Positions 8,374 to 14,431 of a DNA stretch of 22,130 nucleotides are shown in pieces. The stretch comes from a virus, in IMG/VR virus record IMGVR_UViG_3300038655_000116, positions 1-22,130 of that record; one strand, given 5' to 3'. The notes under the pieces are model-generated. The model saw only the letters and a program-made list of their open reading frames with translations, ran no database searches and was not told the origin of the DNA. Each line of letters starts with the position of its first letter. Position 1 is the stretch's first letter. The position numbers and the translations under genes were made by a program.

Positions 8374-8671
8374 GTCCCAACCTCCCCGGTGGTCCCAACC
8401 CTGTCCCAACCTCCCGAGGGGGTTGGGGACACGAAAAGCCGTTCAAAAACAACGGTGTCCCCAACCTCACCCCGTGGTCCCAACCTTTTGCTACACATTC
8501 ATGTGGGAGAACGGAAAAGGTCGGGAACATGCTTTTCTATACGAAAAGAGAAGGACCCCCGTTGGGGACACCGAGGTTGGGACCACATCTGGGCAAGGCA
8601 TTGCCATGGAACGATAAAAGCCTGTCCCAACCCCCTGAGAGGGTTGGGACAGCGCGCCATGAGGTTGGGAC
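8374..8671. repeat. Cluster of 11 GTCCCAACC-type short repeats
   Basis: Eight exact copies of GTCCCAACC or its complement start at 8374, 8392, 8403, 8477 (plus) and 8624 (plus), and at 8575, 8642, 8663 (minus). Three variants with one extra G/C lie at 8421-8430, 8457-8466 and 8561-8569. Two pairs form inverted repeats: 8403-8411 with 8421-8430, and 8624-8632 with 8642-8650, the second with perfect 11-bp arms (TGTCCCAACCC). Copies left of about 8490 are mostly in plus orientation and those to the right mostly minus. A degenerate copy (GGTTGGTCC) is at 8704-8712. Spacing is irregular, so this is not a CRISPR or simple tandem array. It looks like a binding-site cluster for a replication initiator or a regulator, but no cognate protein can be named. 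Confidence 0.85.
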
Positions 8672-8727
8672 ATGGGCCGGGCGACATCCGCTCGCAGGCT
8701 AGGGGTTGGTCCAGGTGGCGATTTTTC

Positions 8728-8756
8728 TTGTTCGGCGGAATCCGGCGCACTAGCCT
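8728..8756 (+). promoter_or_regulatory. Weak candidate promoter for the RuvC-like gene
   Basis: TTGTTC at 8728-8733 and TAGCCT at 8751-8756 are 17 bases apart, 47 bases before the start codon. The -10 match is poor, so this is only a candidate. Confidence 0.25.
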
Positions 8757-8803
8757 TGTCTCGACCAAAGCCGAAGGCCCACTCGATCCCGTGAGCCTTC
8801 ACC

Positions 8804-9325
8804 ATGTACACACAACACCAACGCGTTGCCGATACGCGCCCCGAACCCCAGCACGGCGCAAACACGATCCTCGCCCTCGACCTCGGCACGACCACCGGCT
8901 GGGCGCTGCGCGCGGCGGACGGCCTGATCACCAGCGGGACGGTCTCGCTCAAGCCCAGCCGCTACGACGGCGGCGGCATGCGATATCTGCGGTTCACCAA
9001 CTGGCTGACCGAACTGGACCGGCTGTCAGGTCCGATCGCCACGATCTGGTTCGAAGAAGTTCGGCGGCACGCAGGCACCGATGCGAGCCACGTCTATGGG
9101 GGTCTGATGGCCACGCTGACCGCGTGGGCCGAGCTGCGCGGCATCCCCTATGCAGGCGTCCCGGTCGGCACGATCAAGCGCCACGCCACCGGCAAGGGCA
9201 ACGCGCCCAAGGCGGCGATGATCGCCGCGGTCCGGGCACGCGGGTTCTCGCCCGCCGATGACAACGAGGCCGATGCCATCGCCATCCTGTTCTGGGCCAT
9301 CGAGACGCAGGGAGGTGTGGCATGA
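8804..9325 (+). CDS. RuvC-like Holliday junction resolvase
   Basis: A 173-residue nuclease of the RNase H-like RuvC fold, likely to resolve branched phage DNA made during replication or recombination before packaging. The first strand LALDLGTTTGWA carries D26. WFEEVRRH supplies the second acidic residue (E84 or E85). The loop GKGNAPK at about 130-136 and the end helix ADDNEADAIAIL with D152/D153 and D157 complete the acidic cluster. The order and length fit phage crossover-junction endonucleases. The first 20 residues look unstructured, and a start further in is possible, since the ribosome site before 8804 is weak (GTGAG). Its stop overlaps the next ATG (ATGA), so it heads a coupled run of small phage genes. 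Confidence 0.85.
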   Translation: MYTQHQRVADTRPEPQHGANTILALDLGTTTGWALRAADGLITSGTVSLKPSRYDGGGMRYLRFTNWLTELDRLSGPIATIWFEEVRRHAGTDASHVYGGLMATLTAWAELRGIPYAGVPVGTIKRHATGKGNAPKAAMIAAVRARGFSPADDNEADAIAILFWAIETQGGVA

Positions 9326-9525
9326 CCGGCATGCGGTTCACGCCGAAAGGCTATGGCGGGCGGCGCCGCGACCCCCAGCAGGTCAAGCGCGACGGCTGGC
9401 AGGAACAGGGTGTGCTGGCCGTCTCCGTTGACGACGACCGCCTGACCTGGCCCGAACGCGAGCTCGTCCGGCAGCTGGGCGAGCGGCTCTACGGGCAGCG
9501 GGACCGGGAGGTGCGGCATGACTGA
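9322..9525 (+). CDS. Small conserved phage protein, unknown function
   Basis: A 67-residue basic protein beginning MTGMRFTPKGYGGRRRDP, with no membrane segment. It overlaps the RuvC-like stop by 4 bases and the following gene by 8 bases, which strongly supports it as a real coupled gene. The N-terminus is rich in Arg and Gly and the C-terminal half is likely helical. I recognise no domain. Nucleic-acid binding is possible from the charge, but this is a guess. Confidence 0.65.
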   Translation: MTGMRFTPKGYGGRRRDPQQVKRDGWQEQGVLAVSVDDDRLTWPERELVRQLGERLYGQRDREVRHD

Positions 9526-9964
9526 ATGGACCATGGCACGGGTGCAGGACCGGGTCGAGAGCGCCGCCGACGTGTTCGCACAACTGCCCGCCGTGAAGCC
9601 CACCGGGTATTTCAACGCGTGGCCGGAGTATTTCCACGGCTTCGCAGATCAGGTGGGCCAGGAGCCCGAGATGAAGCGACCGCGCCCGAGCCCGCGGCAG
9701 ATCACCGAGGCCGAGGCGGCGATGCTCTGGCTGCGCTGGCTCGAGCGCGACGACGCCCGCATCGTCTGGCTGCGCGCCAACCGCCAGCCGTGGAAGAAGA
9801 TCGGCTGGGAGGTCGGGCTGAGCCGTCCGGCGGCCAACCGGCACTGGCAGTACGGCGTGGCGCTGATCACATGGCGGCTCAACGGGCGCGTGCCGTCGTC
9901 CAGGCGATCGCGGCGCTTCGTGGTCGAGAACGCCGATCGGCTGTCAAGAAAAATCATCCTGTGA
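9518..9964 (+). CDS. DUF6362-family phage protein
   Basis: A 148-residue protein I match to DUF6362, found in alphaproteobacterial prophages between replication and packaging genes. Visible features are the aromatic stretch PTGYFNAWPEYFHGF at about 27-41, PRPSPRQITEAEAAMLWLRWL at about 54-74, and a helix-turn-helix-like segment WKKIGWEVGLSRPAANRHWQYGV at about 92-114. This last part resembles a DNA-reading domain, so a DNA-binding or packaging-related role is plausible but unproven. The start at 9518 overlaps the previous gene by 8 bases. About 430 non-coding bases follow, so it probably ends this transcription unit. Confidence 0.75.
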   Translation: MTEWTMARVQDRVESAADVFAQLPAVKPTGYFNAWPEYFHGFADQVGQEPEMKRPRPSPRQITEAEAAMLWLRWLERDDARIVWLRANRQPWKKIGWEVGLSRPAANRHWQYGVALITWRLNGRVPSSRRSRRFVVENADRLSRKIIL

Positions 9965-10394
9965 GGGAATTTTCGGAGAGACATCGGTGGGGGTTCACCG
10001 ATCCCCGGCCGAGGGCTACAAACGGGATATACTCGGGAGAGGCGTGCGCGGGACGGCCCGCCGCCGCTGGCTTCCCGGGGTCCGGCGCAGGGTCCAGCCG
10101 GGGTCCAGGCCACCAAGTCATTGTTTTACGGTTCCTTTCCGGGCCGAAACGTATGCTGGCGGGCGTGGCGCAAAATGTCGCCAGCGACAGGGCCGATTTT
10201 TTGGGAAGCCACCGGTGTCCAGCATCCAGCTACGACACCCTGAAAGCTTCGTGATTTCAAAGACCTGACCGGCCGCGCGGGGTGGATACCCCGCGGACTT
10301 CGGAGTCCAGCCGGAAGCCGGTGGCCCCCACCGCGGAGTCCACCCGTGGGGGAGTCCAATCCCTTCGGCCCCAATGCCATAGACAGGAATACGC
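9965..10394. other. 430-bp non-coding region with short direct repeats
   Basis: No frame here has convincing coding character. The region contains GGGTCC at 10078, 10090 and 10101 (12 and 11 bases apart) and GGAGTCCA at 10302, 10335 and 10351. CCCCCAC (10325-10331) pairs with GTGGGGG (10346-10352) as a 7-bp stem with a 14-base loop. GCTGGCG (10155-10161) pairs with CGCCAGC (10179-10185), with a T run 11 bases beyond; that is too loose for a confident terminator. The gap probably holds the promoter of the methyltransferase genes. Confidence 0.5.
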
Positions 10395-11729
10395 ATGACG
10401 CTGAGCTTCGCCCCGGAGCGGATCGAGCACTGGCCGCTCGCGCGCCTGCAGCCTTACGCGAAGAACGCGAAGCAGCACGGGCCCGACCAGGTCGCGAAGC
10501 TCGCTGCCAGCATGGCCGAGTTCGGCTGGACCGTGCCGTGCCTCGTGGGCGAGGACGGCGAGCTGATCGCCGGCCACGGGCGGGTGCTGGCCGCGACGCA
10601 ACTTGGGCTGACCGAGGCGCCGGTGATCGTGCTCGGGCACCTGACCGAGGCGCAGCGCCGGGCCTATCGTTTGGCCGACAATAAATTGACCGAACTCGGA
10701 ACATGGGACGAGGCGCTGCTGTCGGCGGAACTGAACGAGCTGCTGGCCGACGACTACGACCTGTCGCTGGTCGGCTTTTCCGACGGCGAACTCGACAAGC
10801 TGCTGGCCTTCGATACGGACGTGGGCGGCGGAGAAGAAGGTAGCGCCGGGGGCTCCGTGCCTCCGCTGACCATCCCCGAGCCACCGCGCAATCCGGCCTC
10901 GCGGACAGGCGACCTGTGGATCCTCGGCGATCATCGGCTGCTCTGCGGGGACAGCACGAACCACGAAGATGTCCGCCGTCTGATGAACGGCGAGCGCGCG
11001 GTGCTGTTTGCGACCGACCCTCCGTATCTCGTCGACTACGACGGATCGAACCACCCGACGCGGAACAAGGACTGGAGCCAGTCCTACGGCGTCACTTGGG
11101 ACGACAGCAGCCAAGGGGCCGAACTCTACGACGGGTTCATAGCGGCCGCCGTCGCCGAGGCGATCACCGAGGACGCCGCCTGGTACTGCTGGCACGCCTC
11201 GCGCCGGCAGGCGATGCTGGAGGCCTGCTGGGAGAAAGCCGGCGCCTTCGTCCACCAGCAGATCATCTGGGTGAAGGACCGCGGGGTTCTCACCCGGTCG
11301 CATTACCTCTGGAAGCACGAGCCCTGCTTCATGGGCTGGCGCCGACCGAACCGCCCGCCGAAGGTTGCCGAGCAGACGTTGCCCTCGACTTGGGAGATGC
11401 CGTCCTTCGCCAAGGACGACCGGCCCGACCACCCGACGCCGAAACCGCTCGACGCTTTCGGGATCCCGATGCGCCAGCACGTCGCCCGTGGAGGGCTCTG
11501 CTACGAGCCGTTCGCTGGCTCGGGCTCGCAGATCATGGCGGGTGAGGCCAACGGCCGGCGCGTCTTCGCAATGGAGATCAGCCCGGCTTACGTCGATGTC
11601 GCCGTAGAGCGCTGGCAGGCCGAGACCGGCAGGGACGCGATCCTCGATGGCGACGGTCGGACCTTCGCGCAGGTGAAAGCCGAGCGGCTGGGCGAGACCA
11701 CGGCAGCAGGCGCCGATGCCGCTGCCTGA
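10395..11729 (+). CDS. ParB-like domain/DNA methyltransferase fusion
   Basis: A 444-residue two-domain protein. Residues about 9-100 form a ParB/Srx-like nuclease-fold domain with the signature LIAGHGR at 57-63. Residues about 165-425 form a DNA N6-adenine or N4-cytosine methyltransferase. The catalytic motif DPPY is at 208-211, and the S-adenosylmethionine motif FAGSGS lies after it, at 373-378, which is the beta-class order. Such fusions are common in phages and likely methylate phage DNA at a specific site, protecting it from host restriction. No restriction partner is nearby, so it is an orphan enzyme. AGGA stands 7 nt before the ATG. The stop overlaps the C5 methyltransferase start by one base, so both are co-expressed. 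Confidence 0.9.
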   Translation: MTLSFAPERIEHWPLARLQPYAKNAKQHGPDQVAKLAASMAEFGWTVPCLVGEDGELIAGHGRVLAATQLGLTEAPVIVLGHLTEAQRRAYRLADNKLTELGTWDEALLSAELNELLADDYDLSLVGFSDGELDKLLAFDTDVGGGEEGSAGGSVPPLTIPEPPRNPASRTGDLWILGDHRLLCGDSTNHEDVRRLMNGERAVLFATDPPYLVDYDGSNHPTRNKDWSQSYGVTWDDSSQGAELYDGFIAAAVAEAITEDAAWYCWHASRRQAMLEACWEKAGAFVHQQIIWVKDRGVLTRSHYLWKHEPCFMGWRRPNRPPKVAEQTLPSTWEMPSFAKDDRPDHPTPKPLDAFGIPMRQHVARGGLCYEPFAGSGSQIMAGEANGRRVFAMEISPAYVDVAVERWQAETGRDAILDGDGRTFAQVKAERLGETTAAGADAAA

Positions 11730-12721
11730 TGGCCGTCTACTACAACGATGCCGACCCCTTGGCCTGCGCATGGCTGCGGGAATTGATCGCGGCCGGGCTG
11801 CTGCCGGATGGCGACGTGGACGAGCGGTCCATCCTCGAAGTGGAGCCCACCGACCTGCGCGGCTTCGCGCAGTGTCATTTCTTCGCCGGAATCGGCGGCT
11901 GGCCCTACGCACTACGCCTCGCCGGCATAGCCGAGAATCTGTCCGTCTGGACCGGCTCGCCGCCCTGCCAGCCATTCAGCCAGGCCGGGCAGCGCAAGGG
12001 ACAGGACGATGACCGCCATCTCGCCCCGGCCTTCCTGCGGCTCGTCGCAGCCTGCCGCCCGGAGTTCGTCTTCGGCGAGCAGGTCGCGAGCGCGGCAGTG
12101 CTCGGACCAGTTGGCAGCGCGACTCGCACAGCGGCTGAGGGCCCGGCTGGCTGGGCGTGGTTCGACGCTCTGGCTTCTGACCTGGAAGCGGCATCTTACA
12201 CCGTCGCGGCGGCCGATCTGCCGGCTGCGGGCATCGGCGCTCCGCACATCCGCCAGCGGCTGTTCTTCGGCGCCGCCGCCCTGGAGCCGGGCGGGCTGGG
12301 CAACGGCCTCAGCGCGGGATCACAAGGACGGATCGGAATGCCGGGCGGTGCCGATCAACGCGCTACTCGGCCGGCAGGTCTGGCTGGCGGGCTGGCCGAC
12401 GGCGATGGCGGGCTCGCCCGCGACGGCAGCGTACAACGCGGCGGGCAACACGGATGCGAGCCGCAGGACGGTAAAGCTGGTCGACTGGTCGAAGGTGACG
12501 ACCCCACCGGCGCCGATGCGACGGACGGCGTCTGGCGAGATCCGGACTGGCTCCTCTGCCGCGATGGCCGCTGGCGGCCCGTTGAGCCCGGAACATTCCC
12601 GCTGGTTGATAGGATATCCGGTCGCATGGGGCTGCTGCGGGGCTACGGCAATGCGATCGTGCCGCCGCTCGCGGCGGAGTTCGTGACGGCGTTTCTGGAG
12701 AGCCTGCCGGAGGGGCTGTGA
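11729..12721 (+). CDS. DNA (cytosine-5) methyltransferase
   Basis: A 330-residue C5 methyltransferase that should transfer a methyl group from S-adenosylmethionine to cytosine in phage DNA. Motif I FFAGIGG is at 51-57, and motif IV SPPCQPFSQAG at 77-87 carries the nucleophile Cys80. Motif VI appears as FGEQVAS (115-121), where the usual Asn of ENV is Gln. QRLFF at 176-180 fits motif VIII and GNAIVPP at 307-313 fits motif X. The middle (185-260) is Gly-rich and poorly conserved. Residues about 122-141 look like an insertion relative to relatives. A second frame through the same DNA (12009-12686) also looks conserved; see that entry. It is coupled by single-base overlaps to the genes before and after it. 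Confidence 0.87.
   Translation: MAVYYNDADPLACAWLRELIAAGLLPDGDVDERSILEVEPTDLRGFAQCHFFAGIGGWPYALRLAGIAENLSVWTGSPPCQPFSQAGQRKGQDDDRHLAPAFLRLVAACRPEFVFGEQVASAAVLGPVGSATRTAAEGPAGWAWFDALASDLEAASYTVAAADLPAAGIGAPHIRQRLFFGAAALEPGGLGNGLSAGSQGRIGMPGGADQRATRPAGLAGGLADGDGGLARDGSVQRGGQHGCEPQDGKAGRLVEGDDPTGADATDGVWRDPDWLLCRDGRWRPVEPGTFPLVDRISGRMGLLRGYGNAIVPPLAAEFVTAFLESLPEGL
12009..12686 (+). other. Possible overprinted frame inside the C5 methyltransferase gene
   Basis: This alternative frame would encode up to 225 residues beginning at an ATG at 12009. It contains strings that I recognise from phage proteins annotated as methyltransferase-related: GSTLWLLTWK at 51-60, RLRASALRTS at 72-81, ARDHKDGSECR at 102-112, INALLGRQVWLAGW at 116-129, TASGE at 173-177 and SPEHSRWLIGYP at 193-204. 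The overlapping methyltransferase frame is also canonical over the same bases, for example at its residues 143-180 and from about 270 to 320. The cause could be true dual coding, or an ancient frameshift history that left two related families. No clear ribosome site was found for a separate start. Confidence 0.35.
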
Positions 12722-12930
12722 TGAAGCAGAGCCGGATCATGTCGATGGTCGAGGCCGCGACGAACGTCGTCGTCGGCTACGTGCTGGCCATCGCCACGCA
12801 GATCGTCGTGTTCCCATTGTTCGGGATCGAGACCGGTCTCGCCGAGCACATGACCATCGGCCTCGCCTTCGTCGGCGTCTCGCTGGCGCGCGGCTATCTT
12901 CTGCGCCGGCTGTTCGAATTTTGGCGGTGA
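12721..12930 (+). CDS. Small membrane protein, DUF7220-like
   Basis: A 69-residue protein beginning MKQSRIMSMVEAATNVVVG. It has two hydrophobic stretches, about residues 13-34 and 41-57, followed by a basic end (RGYLLRRLFEFWR), so it is probably a small inner-membrane protein with two helices. I match it to the DUF7220 family found in alphaproteobacterial phages; the function is unknown. ATG 12721 overlaps the methyltransferase stop by one base, and a GTG one codon earlier is less likely. It is the last plus-strand gene before the minus-strand group and ends in a palindrome shared with its convergent neighbour. Confidence 0.75.
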   Translation: MKQSRIMSMVEAATNVVVGYVLAIATQIVVFPLFGIETGLAEHMTIGLAFVGVSLARGYLLRRLFEFWR

Positions 12931-12943
12931 CGCCGCGCGTCAC
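12927..12943. terminator. Palindrome covering two convergent stop codons
   Basis: GTGACGC (12927-12933) and GCGTCAC (12937-12943) form a perfect 7-bp stem with a 3-base loop. The stem contains the stop codons of both convergent genes. It lies where transcripts from opposite directions would meet, so a bidirectional terminator is plausible, but a T-tract is lacking on both sides. Confidence 0.4.
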
Positions 12944-13137
12944 TCTTCGGAGGCGACTTCCGAGACGTATGCACCGCCCGCATTCCACGAACCTTCATCG
13001 AGGGTCCAGACGGCGTTTTCCATGTCGGCCAGAACCTTGAAGGCGGCGACTTGCGCCGCCTCAGGGGATAGTGCTTCGACGGACACGAAGGTGCTTTCGG
13101 TGACGTCGCGGGTGATCTTGACCCTGAAGCGCGGCAT
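12940..13137 (-). CDS. Small hypothetical protein, unknown function
   Basis: A 65-residue acidic protein beginning MPRFRVKITRDVTEST. It has a beta-strand-like start (FRVKITRDV, TFVSVEA) and a short helix (PEAAQVAAFKVLADM), an arrangement seen in many small phage proteins, but no family is recognised. The start codon overlaps the stop of the upstream DUF3489 gene by one base, and AGGA lies 9 nt before it, which supports a real coupled gene. It is the last gene of the minus-strand group. Confidence 0.7.
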   Translation of the reverse strand: MPRFRVKITRDVTESTFVSVEALSPEAAQVAAFKVLADMENAVWTLDEGSWNAGGAYVSEVASEE

Positions 13138-13727
13138 CAGTCCGCGTCCTGAATGCGATAGCAGCGCCCACGACCCTCGACCTTCTCCGAGGTGATGGTC
13201 AGGCCGAGCTTCTTTTTCAGTGCGCCGGACATGGCGCCCCTAGCGGTGTGAGCCTGCCAGTCGAGTGCCGCCACGATCTCGTCGATGGTGGCTCCGCCCT
13301 CGGCGCGGAGCATCTCGATCAGCTTCGCCTGCTTCGTGCCCGCGCGCGGTGTGCGCGCCTTGGCCGCGGGGTCGCCCTCGGCGGGAGCGTCCTTCGGGGC
13401 CTCCGCGCTCGGCGCCGCGTCGGCGCCCGTGTTCGCTCTGTCGCCGCCTTCCGGCTCGATCCCGATGGCGGCGAGGCCCGCATCTGCGATGTGCAGGAGG
13501 ATGGCGCGGCCGTCCGTGTCGTTGCGCCAGATGCGGTTGAGGGCGGCATCGGCCTTGGTCCGGCTGTCGGTCGTGGTCTCGGCGATCAGCCCGCGGGAGA
13601 GGAGCGCGCCGACCACCTTGGCGGCCGCGCCGCCGCGGAGCGAGCCGGGAAGCGGCAGGACGTTGCGGTCCTCGCGCTGCGCGGCGGCGCTGAGGATCAC
13701 GAGCTGGGTATCGGAAAGCTTGGTCAT
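13137..13727 (-). CDS. DUF3489-domain protein with winged-helix-like C-terminus
   Basis: A 196-residue protein that I assign to DUF3489. Residues 1-85 look like a winged-helix-type domain (TKLSDTQLVILSAAAQREDR at the start, later RAILLHIADAGLAAIGIEP). An Ala/Pro-rich linker follows at about 93-128. Residues about 130-196 are a second DNA-binding-like domain with KQAKLIEMLRAEGGATIDEI and ALDWQAHTARGAMSGALKKKLG. The second part is the conserved DUF3489 region and resembles a replication or regulatory winged helix. GGAGA stands 7 nt before the ATG. It could regulate this small operon or other phage genes, but no target is known. Confidence 0.82.
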   Translation of the reverse strand: MTKLSDTQLVILSAAAQREDRNVLPLPGSLRGGAAAKVVGALLSRGLIAETTTDSRTKADAALNRIWRNDTDGRAILLHIADAGLAAIGIEPEGGDRANTGADAAPSAEAPKDAPAEGDPAAKARTPRAGTKQAKLIEMLRAEGGATIDEIVAALDWQAHTARGAMSGALKKKLGLTITSEKVEGRGRCYRIQDAD

Positions 13728-13822
13728 GGGGTCGTCTCCTTGGTCGGGGCCGCGACCGTCGCGACCCTCCTACGACCCCGAGCCGCGCCTTGGCGCGGCA
13801 GGAGTTCCGGCGGGGCCGGAGG

Positions 13823-14041
13823 TCAGATCAGCCCGAGGTCTCGCAGGAGCGTGGCGGCGTCGGGCAGCCGATCCGTCGCCACGTCGATGGCGATGGTCAT
13901 GCTGTCGGCGGTAAGGCGGGCCGAAATGTCCGCTTCCTCGCGGAGGGCGTCCCCGATCTCCTCGAGAACGGCGGGGATGCGGCTGGCATCCCAAGGCTCG
14001 TTCAGGCCGCGGATGGCGATGCGGATGGTGCTGGTTTCCAT
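13823..14041 (-). CDS. Small hypothetical protein, unknown function
   Basis: A 72-residue protein beginning METSTIRIAIRGLNEPWDAS. Predicted strands (STIRIAIRG, SMTIAIDV) alternate with helices (PAVLEEIGDALREEAD, DAATLLRDLG), suggesting a compact alpha/beta fold. I recognise no family. GGAG lies 8 nt before the ATG, and the gene starts 5 bases after the stop of its upstream neighbour, so they are in one operon. It is separated from the DUF3489 gene by about 95 bases. Confidence 0.65.
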   Translation of the reverse strand: METSTIRIAIRGLNEPWDASRIPAVLEEIGDALREEADISARLTADSMTIAIDVATDRLPDAATLLRDLGLI

Positions 14042-14046
14042 GGTGC

Positions 14047-14319
14047 TTACTCCGCGTGCTCGCCCTCGCCGAAGGCGCTGTCGGTGATGCGCTTGAGGAG
14101 GCTGGCGTAGTGGTCAAGGGTGCCGACCATCGCCCAGCCCACCTCGTCGGGGTGGCAGTTGAAATGGTCGTCGCTCAGCGCCTGTAGCCGGGCGAGCATC
14201 TCGTCGATCTCGGCTTTCTTGCCGATGAAGGCGTTCAGCGCGGCTTCTTTGTTGCGGCGCGCCTTCTCGGCGCGGAGCTGGTGGCGGGGCGTGGTGATTG
14301 GGTTCAGGCGCGTGGTCAT
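14047..14319 (-). CDS. Small helical hypothetical protein
   Basis: A 90-residue, mostly helical, charged protein with a basic first part (MTTRLNPITTPRHQLRAEKAR) and heptad-like stretches through about residue 45, which may be a short coiled coil. No family is recognised. The ATG at 14319 is preferred over one nine codons upstream because GGAG stands 6 nt before it. It is the first gene of the minus-strand group and is divergent from the small terminase gene, with which it shares a 112-bp intergenic region. Confidence 0.65.
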   Translation of the reverse strand: MTTRLNPITTPRHQLRAEKARRNKEAALNAFIGKKAEIDEMLARLQALSDDHFNCHPDEVGWAMVGTLDHYASLLKRITDSAFGEGEHAE

Positions 14320-14381
14320 CCGGTGGCTCCGTGTGCTGAGTTGCATCGTCCTTCTGGATCCAGGTTCGCTCCGGCGCAGAG

Positions 14382-14400
14382 GCTTATCAACTCAATAAGC
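14382..14400. promoter_or_regulatory. Palindrome in divergent promoter region
   Basis: GCTTAT and ATAAGC are separated by CAACTCA in an AT-rich patch between two divergent operons. A -10-like TGATAAT follows at 14413-14419 on the plus strand without a clear -35. The palindrome could be an operator for a dimeric repressor that controls the packaging genes, the minus-strand group, or both. Confidence 0.4.
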
Positions 14401-14431
14401 ACATGATTTCGAATGATAATCGGAGCGCGGC

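Larger units (their letters stand above)
8177..8803. other. Non-coding region between CBASS and RuvC-like genes
   Basis: About 630 bases without a credible gene between two divergent transcription units. The first 200 bases should hold the CBASS promoter; I see only weak matches, such as TATATC on the minus strand around 8212. The middle 300 bases are the GTCCCAACC cluster. The last 100 bases lead into the RuvC-like gene. Open frames that cross this region are uneven in composition and follow the repeats. Confidence 0.7.

Noticed and set aside
8177-8530. N-terminal extension of the patatin gene
   Set aside because: The extra 118 residues pass through the GTCCCAACC cluster and look random. 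The family starts just before RILSLDGGG, and a good ribosome site precedes the ATG at 8176.
8374-8671. CRISPR array
   Set aside because: The repeat is only 9-10 bp, occurs in both orientations and is irregularly spaced, with no Cas genes nearby.
8275-9261. Long plus-strand frame across the repeat cluster and the RuvC-like gene
   Set aside because: Its second half is out of frame with the well-supported RuvC-like gene and its first half follows the repeats.
10155-10202. Intrinsic terminator after the DUF6362 gene
   Set aside because: The 7-bp stem has a 17-base loop and the T run is 11 bases away, so the geometry does not fit.
9526-10254. Plus-strand frame running from the DUF6362 gene into the gap
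   Set aside because: Inside the DUF6362 gene it is the wrong frame and Arg-rich. The part in the gap has no good start and no recognised family.
10257-11975. 572-codon open frame on the minus strand
   Set aside because: It is antisense to the ParB/methyltransferase fusion and begins inside the C5 methyltransferase gene; no domain is seen.
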